NCBI GenBank assembly: GCA_002408125.1
Contig: DHQO01000025.1
Location: 145,998-209,997 of the forward strand
Length of the DNA: 64,000 bases
Direction of reading: 5' to 3'
Source: Hyphomonadaceae bacterium UBA5336
GTDB lineage: Bacteria > Pseudomonadota > Alphaproteobacteria > Caulobacterales > Hyphomonadaceae
Shown: positions 26,724 to 35,082 of the stretch, piece by piece
How the letters are laid out: each line of letters starts with the position of its first letter
Numbering within the stretch: the first letter of the stretch is position 1
Made by a program: the position numbers and the translations under genes
The notes under the pieces: generated by a model
Database searches by the model: none
What the model saw: the letters and a program-made list of their open reading frames with translations, nothing else
Told to the model about the DNA's origin: nothing

Positions 26724-27998
26724 CTAGGCAGGTATACTGCCCTCCAGATCCGAAGACAGGCTGAGCAGCCGTGCCTGGGCGATCTGGAGCTGCACTTCGG
26801 CGCTGTAGCGGGCGATCTGGGATTCGCGGAAGGCGTTTTCGGCGTCGAGTGCGTCGACCAGGGTGCGGATGCCGGCCTCGTATTCGCGCTGGGCGCCTTC
26901 GGCGGCGAGTTCGGCGGCGGTCTCGGCGCGGCGGGCGGCATTGAGCGCGAGGCGCCGGGCCTCGATATCGCCCCAGAGGCCGTTGACGGCTTCTTCCAGC
27001 TGAAGCTCGGCCAGGCGCACACCGGCATCGGCCGCGCGCTGGCCGGCAAGCGCCTGACGAGTGCTGGCCGATTTCATGCCGCTGGTGAAGAGCGGGATTT
27101 CGACCTTTACGAAGGCGCCGATATCGCTGATCGGGTCCTCGAAGAAGAAGTACATGTCCTCGCCATGGGTGGCGCGGGCGCGCAGGGAAACTTTCGGGCC
27201 GAAGCTCGCGCGCGCCTCGCGCAGGCGCTGCTCGGCCGAAAGGCCTGCCGAGCGGGCCGCGGCGAGATCGGGATTGTCGTCCAGCACGCGCTGGAGCGCC
27301 ATGTCGGCAGACACTGGCAGCACGGCATCGAGCGCGGCAGGCGCCTGCGGTGTCGCTTCGGCCACGCCGGTCAGGCGCGAGAGCCGCGCGCGGGTCGCGG
27401 CAAGGCGGGCCATGGCCGCTTCCTGCTCGGCCTCGGCCGAGGCGAGCCGGGCTTCGGTGAGCGCCACATCGGTGCGCGTCACCTGGCCCTGGTTGAAGCG
27501 AGCATTGGTCTCGTCCAGGCGGATACGGAACGTCTCCACCGTGGCTTCGCCGACCTCGACGACCCGCTCGCTGAGCCAGGTCTGGGCATAGGCCTCGAAC
27601 GTGTCGAGTACGGTGCGTTCACGCGCGCCGATGAGTTGCAGCTCGGCGGCACGTTGCAGATGGCGGGAGGCTTCCACGCCGGCATCGAGTGCGCCGGAGG
27701 CATAGACCGTCCATTCGGCCTGGAGCCCGACACTGCGCGGGATCTGGCTGATCGTGTCGGAGGTGAAGTCGGTCTCCAGCGCGCCGACCTCGGCCTGCAC
27801 GCCGGCCTGCAATCCGCGCTGGGCCCGGGCAGCATCGACGCCCGCCCGGCTCTGGTCGAGGCCGGCTTCGGCCTGGGCGATGGCCGGGTCATAGACGACG
27901 GCCCGAGAAACCGCTTCGCCGAGCGTGACCGGTTCGGCCAGGGCAGGGCTGGCCAGCAGGCCCGCCACGGCGATGGAGCTGAGCAGGCGCTGGATCAT
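26724..27998 (-). CDS. TolC-family outer-membrane efflux channel
   Basis: A 424-aa outer-membrane factor with a signal peptide (IAVAGLLASPALAEP) and two OEP repeats of long helices (EAVSRAVVYDPAIAQAEAGL; VLDDNPDLAAARSAGL), the TolC pattern. ATG at 27998 overlaps the stop of the DUF2892 gene (ATGA), so it is the last gene of the sqr-trxC-DUF2892 operon. The opposite arm encodes an adaptor and RND pump but no channel, so this is very likely the third part of that tripartite exporter. Confidence 0.88.
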   Translation of the reverse strand: MIQRLLSSIAVAGLLASPALAEPVTLGEAVSRAVVYDPAIAQAEAGLDQSRAGVDAARAQRGLQAGVQAEVGALETDFTSDTISQIPRSVGLQAEWTVYASGALDAGVEASRHLQRAAELQLIGARERTVLDTFEAYAQTWLSERVVEVGEATVETFRIRLDETNARFNQGQVTRTDVALTEARLASAEAEQEAAMARLAATRARLSRLTGVAEATPQAPAALDAVLPVSADMALQRVLDDNPDLAAARSAGLSAEQRLREARASFGPKVSLRARATHGEDMYFFFEDPISDIGAFVKVEIPLFTSGMKSASTRQALAGQRAADAGVRLAELQLEEAVNGLWGDIEARRLALNAARRAETAAELAAEGAQREYEAGIRTLVDALDAENAFRESQIARYSAEVQLQIAQARLLSLSSDLEGSIPA

Positions 27999-28198
27999 TT
28001 GAAGGCGCAGCCGGACCTGATGCCCAGCGCCTTGAAGATGATGGCCGCCGGACAGAAGCCGGTGAAGGCGGCTTGCAGCATGTTGAGGCCGGCAAAAGCA
28101 GCCAGCAGCAGCCACCACCCGGAGACATAGTGGCCAAGTAGCAGGCTGGCCAGCACGACAAGGCCGGCAAAGGCGAAGACAGCGCGATCGATATTCAT
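27995..28198 (-). CDS. DUF2892 two-helix membrane protein (YgaP membrane-domain-like)
   Basis: A 67-aa protein: MNIDRAVFAFAGLVVLASLLLG, then a second helix and GFCPAAIIFKALGI. This is the DUF2892 motif, also found as the C-terminal membrane part of rhodanese proteins such as E. coli YgaP. The Cys in GFCP is conserved in the family. It sits between trxC and the channel gene, and a stand-alone rhodanese is on the facing arm, so the two YgaP halves are encoded separately here. A role in persulfide or thiosulfate handling is inferred. Confidence 0.82.
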   Translation of the reverse strand: MNIDRAVFAFAGLVVLASLLLGHYVSGWWLLLAAFAGLNMLQAAFTGFCPAAIIFKALGIRSGCAFK

Positions 28199-28227
28199 GG
28201 CAGTTCTCCTCGGGTCAGAGAGTTGGG

Positions 28228-28680
28228 TTAGAGTTTGAAAACGGAGACCACCCAGCGCAGGAGGGCTTCGCCCGACTGGGCGCCGGCCTGCTGGGCGATT
28301 TTCTGGCCGCCATCCCAGGCGATGAGGGTCGGGATGCCGCGAATGTTCAGGGCGCCGGCGGCCTCCTGGTGCTGGTCGGAATTGAGCTTGAAGAAGCGCA
28401 CCCGGTCGCCGAAGCGCCTTGCGGCCGCGTCATAGGAGGGCGCCATCATGCGGCACGGCCCGCACCAGGGCGCCCAGACATCGAGGAGGAACGGGCCGGT
28501 ATCGCGCGCGATGAGGCGGGTGAGGGTGTCGCCGTCGATCTCGATCGGCGTATTGGCCGACAGCGGCGCATGGCACTTGCCGCACTTGCCCTCGGTCAGG
28601 GCGCGCGAGACTGGTGCCCGGTTGGCCGCGCCGCAGGCCGGGCAGATGAGAATGGAGGTGCTGTCAGCCGCCGTGGCCAT
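28228..28680 (-). CDS. trxC: Thioredoxin 2
   Basis: A 150-aa thioredoxin with the N-terminal zinc module of two CxxC motifs (CPAC at about 14, CGKC at about 33) that defines Trx2. The active site is WAPWCGPCRMM (about 70) and the cis-Pro is in GIPTLIAW. It reduces disulfides and persulfides in the cytoplasm. It lies 13 bp after sqr and before DUF2892, consistent with removing sulfane sulfur bound to proteins. Confidence 0.92.
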   Translation of the reverse strand: MATAADSTSILICPACGAANRAPVSRALTEGKCGKCHAPLSANTPIEIDGDTLTRLIARDTGPFLLDVWAPWCGPCRMMAPSYDAAARRFGDRVRFFKLNSDQHQEAAGALNIRGIPTLIAWDGGQKIAQQAGAQSGEALLRWVVSVFKL

Positions 28681-28693
28681 GGTCCGGGCTCCG

Positions 28694-29962
28694 CTATTTC
28701 AGCTTGTGGGTCTTGAGCAGGTTGAGCGCGGCATTCTCGTAGAAGGTCTCCGAGCGGCCGGACCTGATCTTGCGCAGGAAGTATTTTTCGAAGGCGACCT
28801 TGGCCAGGTGGACCCAGCCGCCCGAAGCCGACCAGTTCACATTGCGCGGCGGGATCTGCGGCTGGGCGATGAAGGCCACGCCGCCATCGCCGAAATCGGC
28901 GATACAGATCGCGTTCCAGGTCGCCTCATGGGTGGGTTCCTTACCGCGCAGGATTTCGCCGAGATTTTCCGCGGTGGCGGTGACCATGGATTCGATCATG
29001 AAGCCGGTCTTCGGTACGCCGACCGGAACCGGCGTCTTGCCGGGCGGCGCGATGGCAATGCAGACGCCGAGGCCGAAGATTTCCGGGTATTTCGGATTGC
29101 GCTGATGCTTGTCGACGATGATGAACCCGCCGGGATTGACCAGGCCGTCTATGTCGCGCACAGCCGCGACGCCGCGGAATTTCGGCAGCATCATGGCGTA
29201 TTTCATGGGCAGTTCGTGAGTGGTCTTCACCGAGCCATCCTCGGCGACCTCCTCGACGATCATCCTGTCGGCTTCGACCTTTTTCACGCGGGCATTGGTG
29301 ATCCACTTGATGTGGCGCTCGCGCATTTCGCTTTCGAGCAGGCCCTTGGTGTCGCCGACACCATCCAGGCCGAGATGGCCGATATAGGGTTCGGAGGTGA
29401 CGAAGGTCATCGGCACCTTGTCGCGGATCTTGCGGTTGCGCAGCTCGGTCTCGATGATCATCGCGGTTTCATAGGCCGGGCCAAAACAGGAGGCGCCCTG
29501 CACCGCGCCGACAATCACCGGGCCGGGATCCTCGCAGAATTTCTGGAAGGCGTCGTAGGCCGCCGTGGCATGGTCGATATGGCAGACCGACTGGGTGTGG
29601 CCTTCCGGGCCGAGGCCCTCGATATCGTCGAAGGCAAGCTCCGGGCCGGTGGCGATGACGAGATAGTCGTATTCGATGGTGGAACCGTCTTCCATGCGCA
29701 CGCATTTGCCGGCGGCTTCGACACGCGCAGCGCGGCCGACAATGAGCTGGATGCCCCGCCGTTTCATCGGCTTTTCCAGGTCGACGAGAATATCCTTGCG
29801 CTCGCGCCAGCCGACGAGAATCCACGGGTTCGAGGGAACAAACTGATAAAAGGAGGTCTCGTTGATCACGATGACCTCATCCTGGCGGCGCGCGGCTTTC
29901 TTGATCTCATAAGCGGCAATCACGCCGCCAAGCCCTGCGCCCAAAACAACAATCCGAGCCAT
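28694..29962 (-). CDS. sqr: Sulfide:quinone oxidoreductase-like flavoprotein
   Basis: A 422-aa FAD enzyme that should oxidise sulfide to sulfane sulfur and pass electrons to quinone. Motifs are the FAD site VVLGAGLGGVIAAYEI at the N-terminus, VIATGPELAFDDIEG, the Cys-bearing VQGASCFGPAYE (about 158) and C-terminal NAICIADFGDGGVAF (about 365), all typical of SQR rather than NDH-2. AGGGAGG precedes the ATG at 29962. First gene of the minus arm. The GCATAATATGC dyad lies about 31 bp upstream. Confidence 0.87.
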   Translation of the reverse strand: MARIVVLGAGLGGVIAAYEIKKAARRQDEVIVINETSFYQFVPSNPWILVGWRERKDILVDLEKPMKRRGIQLIVGRAARVEAAGKCVRMEDGSTIEYDYLVIATGPELAFDDIEGLGPEGHTQSVCHIDHATAAYDAFQKFCEDPGPVIVGAVQGASCFGPAYETAMIIETELRNRKIRDKVPMTFVTSEPYIGHLGLDGVGDTKGLLESEMRERHIKWITNARVKKVEADRMIVEEVAEDGSVKTTHELPMKYAMMLPKFRGVAAVRDIDGLVNPGGFIIVDKHQRNPKYPEIFGLGVCIAIAPPGKTPVPVGVPKTGFMIESMVTATAENLGEILRGKEPTHEATWNAICIADFGDGGVAFIAQPQIPPRNVNWSASGGWVHLAKVAFEKYFLRKIRSGRSETFYENAALNLLKTHKLK

Positions 29963-29992
29963 ATCCGGCCTCCCTTTAGTTGAGTAATAAAT

Positions 29993-30003
29993 GCATAATA
30001 TGC
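29993..30003. promoter_or_regulatory. Dyad in the sqr/rhodanese divergent promoter
   Basis: GCATA-A-TATGC is a perfect dyad in a strongly AT-rich gap. Related blocks ATGCGTA and ATGCGCA follow to about 30022. AT-rich dyads of this kind are what ArsR-family sulfur sensors bind. It is the natural target for the ArsR protein encoded at 34731-35057. Confidence 0.5.
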
Positions 30004-30107
30004 GTAAATTATAAAATGCGCACTTTGTCACATGGCTGGGCTGGCCAAGCCTCTGTAGACAGGAGGCTATCGAATTGTGTGTGCCACCAGAATCCGGGAG
30101 AGCCCTT

Positions 30108-30467
30108 ATGGCCGACGAACGCGACCTTTCCCCATCCACCGTCTTTGATGCCCTCAAGGCCGGCGAGATCTTGCTCATCGATGTGCGCGAACCTGCCGAG
30201 TTTGCGGCGGGCCGGATTCACGGCGCGCTTCTGCATCCCCTCTCGACCTTCGAGCCGAAAGCCATCCCGACTGATGGCTCGCGCCGGGTGATCTTCCAGT
30301 GCGGTTCGGGCAAGCGCTCGCGCCAGGCGCTGGACAGCTATAGAGCTGCCACCGGCGCGGATGCAGCGCATCTCGCCGGGGGCATCGGCGCCTGGAAAGG
30401 TGCGGGTCTGCCTTGCATTTCGATCAATCCGGCAACTGGGCAGGTGGAAGATCATGGCCGCTATTAG
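30108..30467 (+). CDS. Single-domain rhodanese
   Basis: A 119-aa sulfurtransferase: LIDVREPAEFAAGRIHGALLHP, the active loop FQCGSGKRS (catalytic Cys about residue 67) and HLAGGIGAWKGAGLP. It would carry sulfane sulfur as a Cys persulfide from SQR products. The ATG at 30108 is preceded by GGGAG; an upstream ATG lacks a signal. It overlaps the adaptor gene by 14 bp and is the first gene of the plus arm. It corresponds to the soluble half of YgaP. Confidence 0.9.
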   Translation: MADERDLSPSTVFDALKAGEILLIDVREPAEFAAGRIHGALLHPLSTFEPKAIPTDGSRRVIFQCGSGKRSRQALDSYRAATGADAAHLAGGIGAWKGAGLPCISINPATGQVEDHGRY

Positions 30468-31455
30468 GAGCATCGCGCTGGCGGTCCTGCTTGGCGTCAT
30501 GCCAGCAACCGCAATTGCTGAATCCGTGGTTTCCGGCGGAGCGCTGACCATCGAGGAATCCACCGTGATCGACTACCGCCCCGTCGTGGCGCGGATCGAA
30601 GCGGGCGACACGGCCACGGCGCGCTCGCGCCTGCAGGGCGTGGTCACGCGCCTGTCTATCGATGAAGGCGATGTGGTCGCGGCCGGCGATGTGGTCGCCA
30701 TCGTGACAGACGATACGCTGGCCCCGCAGCTCGCCGCGATTGCCTCGCGGATCGAGGCGCTGGCCGCGCAGATTTCCCAGGCCGAGGACGACCTTGCCCG
30801 CAACGAAGCCCTGTTCGAGGACGGCTTCTTCCCGCGCGCGCGTCTGGATGAACAGCGCACCGCGCTGGATGTCATGCGCCGCAATCTCGCTTCGGCGCAG
30901 GCCGAGCGCCGCGCCCTGGCCGCCCGTCAGGGTGAAGGCCGCATCCTTGCGCCGGCTGATGCCCGCGTGACCGGCGTTGGTGTGGTGGAAGGCTCTATTG
31001 TCAGCCCCGGCGAAGTCATTGCAAGCTTTGCCACGCTCAACGGCATTGTCCGCCTGTCGCTGCCCGAGCGCCATGCCTCGCAGGTCGCCGAGGGCGAGAC
31101 CGTCACGCTGAGACTGCCTTCGCGCGACAATGATGTGCGCACGGCGACCATCGTGAAAGTCTATCCTGAGCTGCGCGACGGCGCCGTGATCGCCGATGCC
31201 ACCGTGCAGGGCGGGCTCAGCGCGCTGGTCGGCGAGCGCGTCGACGTGCTGGCCCCGGTGGGCGAGCGCCGCGCGATCCGCGTTCCGGAGGACTATGTGA
31301 CGACCCGCTATGGCGTGGATTTCGTCCGCGTGGCCGTGGGGGACCGCTATGTCGATGCGCCCGTCGCGCTGGCCTCCACGCTGACCGATGCCGAAGGCTA
31401 TTACGAAGTGCTGAGCGGGCTGCGCCCCGGCGACCGCATCGAAAGACCGGAGTAG
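30454..31455 (+). CDS. RND periplasmic adaptor (membrane-fusion protein)
   Basis: A 333-aa protein with a signal peptide (LAVLLGVMPATAIAES), a barrel and lipoyl half (GVVTRLSIDEGDVVAAGDVVA), a short coiled-coil hairpin (about 95-155, NEALFEDGFFPRARLDE), the second lipoyl half (ILAPADARVTGVGVVEGS) and a C-terminal barrel. It connects the RND pump encoded 6 bp downstream to an outer-membrane channel, most likely the one at 26724-27998. Start at 30454 is supported by GGTGGAAG. Confidence 0.9.
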   Translation: MAAIRSIALAVLLGVMPATAIAESVVSGGALTIEESTVIDYRPVVARIEAGDTATARSRLQGVVTRLSIDEGDVVAAGDVVAIVTDDTLAPQLAAIASRIEALAAQISQAEDDLARNEALFEDGFFPRARLDEQRTALDVMRRNLASAQAERRALAARQGEGRILAPADARVTGVGVVEGSIVSPGEVIASFATLNGIVRLSLPERHASQVAEGETVTLRLPSRDNDVRTATIVKVYPELRDGAVIADATVQGGLSALVGERVDVLAPVGERRAIRVPEDYVTTRYGVDFVRVAVGDRYVDAPVALASTLTDAEGYYEVLSGLRPGDRIERPE

Positions 31456-31461
31456 GGACAG

Positions 31462-34400
31462 ATGAAACTCGACATTTCCGGCTCCATCACGCGCAGCACG
31501 ATCCGTTCGCCGCTGACCCCGCTTTTCCTGCTCACGGCCCTCGCCGTCGGCCTGATCGCGTTGCTCACCATCCCGCGCGAGGAAGAGCCGCAGATCTCCG
31601 TGCCCATGGTCGACATGCTGGTCTCCGCGCCGGGCCTGAAGGCGCCCGATGTGGTCGAGCAGGTGACCAAGCCGCTTGAGGAGATCGTCAAGGCGATCCC
31701 GGATGTCGAGCACGTTTACTCCCAGAGCCGCGATGATGGTGCCATGGTGACGGCGCGCTTCATGGTCGGCACCGATGCCGACGATGCAATCTTGCGTATC
31801 CATGAGCGCATCCGCGCCAATCTGGGCCGCATCCCGCCCGGCGTGCCCATGCCGATGGTGATCGGGCGCGGCATCAATGATGTGCCGATCGTCACGCTCA
31901 CCCTGTCGCCGGAAGACTGGACCGGGGATGTGTGGACTGACACCAGCCTGCGCATGCTCGCCGACGAGCTGCAGAAAGAACTGATCAAGGTCGACGATGT
32001 CGGCCTCACATCCATCACCGGTGGGCGCCGGCTGGAGCTGCGCGTCGAGCCTGATGTCCAGGCCATGGCGTCCTATGGCATCCCGCTGCAGACGCTGGTG
32101 GAGTCCGTCGGCCAGGCCGCAGCCGCCCATCCGGTCGGCACCGTGCGCCAGGATGGCAACTCCCTGATGGTGCAGGCCGGCGACCGGATCAATTCGGTCG
32201 GCGAGCTGGAACGCCTGGAGCTTCAGGGCGCCGATGGCCGCACGGTCTACCTGTCGGATGTGGCGCAGGTGCGGGTAACCGGCCAGGACAGCGAGAGCCG
32301 CGTCTGGACGCTCGACCACCGCGCCGATGGGGAGGGCTTCGATATCCGCCCGGCCGTGACCCTGTCGCTCGCCAAGCGCCCCGGCGCCAATGCGGTGAAT
32401 GTGGCCGAAGCCATCCTCACCCGCGTGCATGAGCTGGAAGGCAATCTCATCCCCGAAGGCGTGCGGGTGGAAGTCACCCGCGATTATGGTGAGACGGCCA
32501 ACCACAAGGCCAACGAACTCCTGTTCCACCTCGGCCTCGCCACGGTCTCCATCGTCATCCTGATCGCCTTCGCCATTGGCTGGCGCGAGGCGCTGGTGAC
32601 GCTCATCGTCATCCCGACCACCATCCTGCTCACCCTCTTTGCCTCGCTGATGATGGGCTACACCATCAACCGGGTCTCTCTGTTCGCGCTGATTTTCTCC
32701 ATCGGCATCCTGGTCGACGATGCGATCGTGATGATCGAGAACATTGCCCGCCATTGGGCAATGAAGGATGGCCGCACGCGTGCCCATGCTGCCGTGGATG
32801 CGGTTTCCGAGGTCGGCAACCCGACCATCATTGCCACGCTGACCGTGATCGCAGCCCTGCTGCCGATGATGTTCGTCTCCGGCCTGATGGGCCCCTATAT
32901 GGCGCCGATCCCGGCCAATGCCTCGGCGGCCATGCTGTTCTCCTTCTTCGTCGCCGTGGGCATCGCGCCCTGGCTCTTGATGAAGATCGCCGGCAAGGCG
33001 AAGCTCGCGGGCCACGAGAATGCCGAACATGGCGAAACCCGCATGGGCAATTTCTATCGCTCCGTCGCCGCGCCGATTGTCGCCTCGAAGCGCAATGCCT
33101 GGACCTTCCTGATCGCGGTGGGCCTGGCGACGCTCGCCTCGCTCAGCCTGTTTGCGACCAAGGCCGTGCCGGTGAAACTCCTGCCCTTCGACAACAAGTC
33201 CGAAATCCAGGTCGTGCTCGACCTGCCGGAAGGCGCTTCGGTGGAAGACACCGAACGTGCGCTCTTCGCGCTCGCCGATGCCATCCGCGATGTGGAGGAA
33301 GTGACGACCATTCAGGCCTACGCGGGCACCGCCGCGCCGTTCAACTTCAATGGCCTGGTGCGCCACTATTTCCTGCGCAATTCTCCCGAACTCGGCGACC
33401 TGCAGGTGAACCTGTCGGAAAAATCCGAGCGCAGCCGGGCGAGCCACGATATCGCGCTCGATATCCGCGAGCGCCTCCTGGCTGTGGAGCTGGGCGAGGG
33501 CGCGAATGTGAAGGTTGTCGAGGTCCCGCCCGGGCCCCCGGTCATCTCCACCCTGATGGCGGAGATCTACGGCCCCACGCCGGAAGCGCGCCGGGAGACC
33601 GCCGCCATTGTCCGGTCCATGTTCGAGGAGACCGACTTCATCGTCGATGTCGACGATTCCATCGGCGACCGTGCTCCGCGTCTGACGCTTTCAGTGAACG
33701 AACCGCGCGCGGCCGATTATGGCGTCGCCCAGCAGGACATTCTCGACACCATCTCGCTGGCCTTCGGCGGGCAGGTGGTCGGCGTAAGCCCGCGCGGAGA
33801 AGGGCGCGACCCGCTCGATATCCGCATCCTCTTCCCCAAGGCCGAGCGCAACTGGAGCCAGGAGATCGCCGCCATCCCCGTGCCGAGGCGCCTGGCCGGG
33901 CAGGGCGCGCGCCCTGTGGAACTCGGCGCGCTGGTGGATGTTTCAGAGGAAATGGGATCGCCGACCATCTTCCGCCGCGATGGCTACTTCGCCGACATGG
34001 TGCAGGGCGAGCTGGCCGGGCGGTATGAGGCACCGATCTACGGCATGTTCGAGATCCAGGACCGGGTGAAGGCCTTCGACTGGGAGGAGGCCGGCCTCAC
34101 CGCCCCGGCGGTGCGCATGTATGGCCAGCCCTCGGACGAGACCCGCCCGACCCTCTTGTGGGATGGCGAATGGGAGATCACCTATGTCACCTTCCGCGAC
34201 ATGGGGCTCGCCTTCGGCGCGGCGCTGATCGGGATCTATATCCTGGTGGTCGCCCAGTTCGGCACGTTCCGCGTGCCGCTGATCATCCTGACGCCCGTGC
34301 CGCTCACCCTGATAGGGATCATGATCGGCCATTGGCTGTTCGGCGCGGCGTTTACCGCCACCTCGATGATCGGCTTCATCGCGCTGGCCGGGATCATCGT

Positions 34401-34731
34401 GCGCAACTCGATCCTGCTGGTGGACTTTGTCCGCCACCTGCAGAATGCCGAGACGCCGCTGAAGGATGTCCTGCTGGAAGCCGGCGCGATCCGCTTCAAG
34501 CCGATCCTGCTCACGGCGCTGGCCGCCATGATCGGCGCGGCGGTGATCCTGACCGACCCGATCTTCCAGGGCCTGGCCATCTCGCTACTGTTCGGGCTGG
34601 CTTCCTCCACCGCGCTGACTGTGCTGGTTATTCCGGCAATCTATATTGCCCTGCGCGGGCCGGACTGGACGCCGGAACCCGAAGCAGACGAGACAGAAAT
34701 CGACGCCACACTGATGGAGGCTGCGACCTGA
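31462..34731 (+). CDS. RND efflux pump, inner-membrane subunit
   Basis: A 1089-aa AcrB-superfamily transporter. It has a TM1 segment (TPLFLLTALAVGLIALL), porter domains, TM4 with the proton-relay pair in FSIGILVDDAIVMIENIARHW (about 410-430), a second porter half and TM10-12 (GFIALAGIIVRNSILLVDFVRHL). The membrane part is hydrophobe-RND-like, but specificity is not readable. It is embedded between a rhodanese-adaptor pair and an ArsR gene, so the cargo may be sulfur-related or a thiol-reactive compound. The stop overlaps the ArsR start by one base (TGATG). Confidence 0.93.
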   Translation: MKLDISGSITRSTIRSPLTPLFLLTALAVGLIALLTIPREEEPQISVPMVDMLVSAPGLKAPDVVEQVTKPLEEIVKAIPDVEHVYSQSRDDGAMVTARFMVGTDADDAILRIHERIRANLGRIPPGVPMPMVIGRGINDVPIVTLTLSPEDWTGDVWTDTSLRMLADELQKELIKVDDVGLTSITGGRRLELRVEPDVQAMASYGIPLQTLVESVGQAAAAHPVGTVRQDGNSLMVQAGDRINSVGELERLELQGADGRTVYLSDVAQVRVTGQDSESRVWTLDHRADGEGFDIRPAVTLSLAKRPGANAVNVAEAILTRVHELEGNLIPEGVRVEVTRDYGETANHKANELLFHLGLATVSIVILIAFAIGWREALVTLIVIPTTILLTLFASLMMGYTINRVSLFALIFSIGILVDDAIVMIENIARHWAMKDGRTRAHAAVDAVSEVGNPTIIATLTVIAALLPMMFVSGLMGPYMAPIPANASAAMLFSFFVAVGIAPWLLMKIAGKAKLAGHENAEHGETRMGNFYRSVAAPIVASKRNAWTFLIAVGLATLASLSLFATKAVPVKLLPFDNKSEIQVVLDLPEGASVEDTERALFALADAIRDVEEVTTIQAYAGTAAPFNFNGLVRHYFLRNSPELGDLQVNLSEKSERSRASHDIALDIRERLLAVELGEGANVKVVEVPPGPPVISTLMAEIYGPTPEARRETAAIVRSMFEETDFIVDVDDSIGDRAPRLTLSVNEPRAADYGVAQQDILDTISLAFGGQVVGVSPRGEGRDPLDIRILFPKAERNWSQEIAAIPVPRRLAGQGARPVELGALVDVSEEMGSPTIFRRDGYFADMVQGELAGRYEAPIYGMFEIQDRVKAFDWEEAGLTAPAVRMYGQPSDETRPTLLWDGEWEITYVTFRDMGLAFGAALIGIYILVVAQFGTFRVPLIILTPVPLTLIGIMIGHWLFGAAFTATSMIGFIALAGIIVRNSILLVDFVRHLQNAETPLKDVLLEAGAIRFKPILLTALAAMIGAAVILTDPIFQGLAISLLFGLASSTALTVLVIPAIYIALRGPDWTPEPEADETEIDATLMEAAT

Positions 34732-35057
34732 TGCCGACACCACACCCCAACTCCAGGGATGCCTTCGACCTGATGTCCAGCCGGATCCAGGAGGCCTCTG
34801 ACGTACTCAAGGCGATGTCGAGCGATACGCGGCTGAAGATCATGTGCGCCCTTAGCGAGGGGGAGTTGGCGGTCAACCAGCTGGTCGAGCTTACCGATCA
34901 GTCGCCCTCGGCAGTGTCCCAGCATCTGGCGAAGCTGCGTGCGGCGAACCTGGTGGAATCGCGGCGCGAGGCGCAGACGATCTATTATCGCTGTGCCGGC
35001 GGCATCGGCCGGGCGCTGATCGATACGTTGTGCGATTTTTATCGGCCAGCGACGTGA
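34731..35057 (+). CDS. ArsR-family regulator, YgaV/BigR/SqrR-like
   Basis: A 108-aa winged-helix repressor: VLKAMSSDTRLKIMCALSEGELAV, recognition region SPSAVSQHLAKLRAANLVESRR and IYYRCAGG. Cys39 in KIMCAL is at the position of the first persulfide-sensing Cys of SqrR/BigR/YgaV. The second sensing Cys, near the end of the last helix in those proteins (YC in YgaV, as I recall), is Arg here (DFYRP). Cys101 lies one helical turn earlier (TLCDFY), and Cys88 is additional. It ends the rhodanese-adaptor-RND operon and probably controls both arms of the island. Confidence 0.88.
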   Translation: MPTPHPNSRDAFDLMSSRIQEASDVLKAMSSDTRLKIMCALSEGELAVNQLVELTDQSPSAVSQHLAKLRAANLVESRREAQTIYYRCAGGIGRALIDTLCDFYRPAT

Positions 35058-35082
35058 TCTGCCCTTCGCCCTTCGTCTCCGC

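Noticed and set aside
30424..33447. 1007-codon minus-strand open frame
   Set aside because: Antisense to the adaptor and RND pump; Arg/His/Gly-rich composition typical of a frame shadow.
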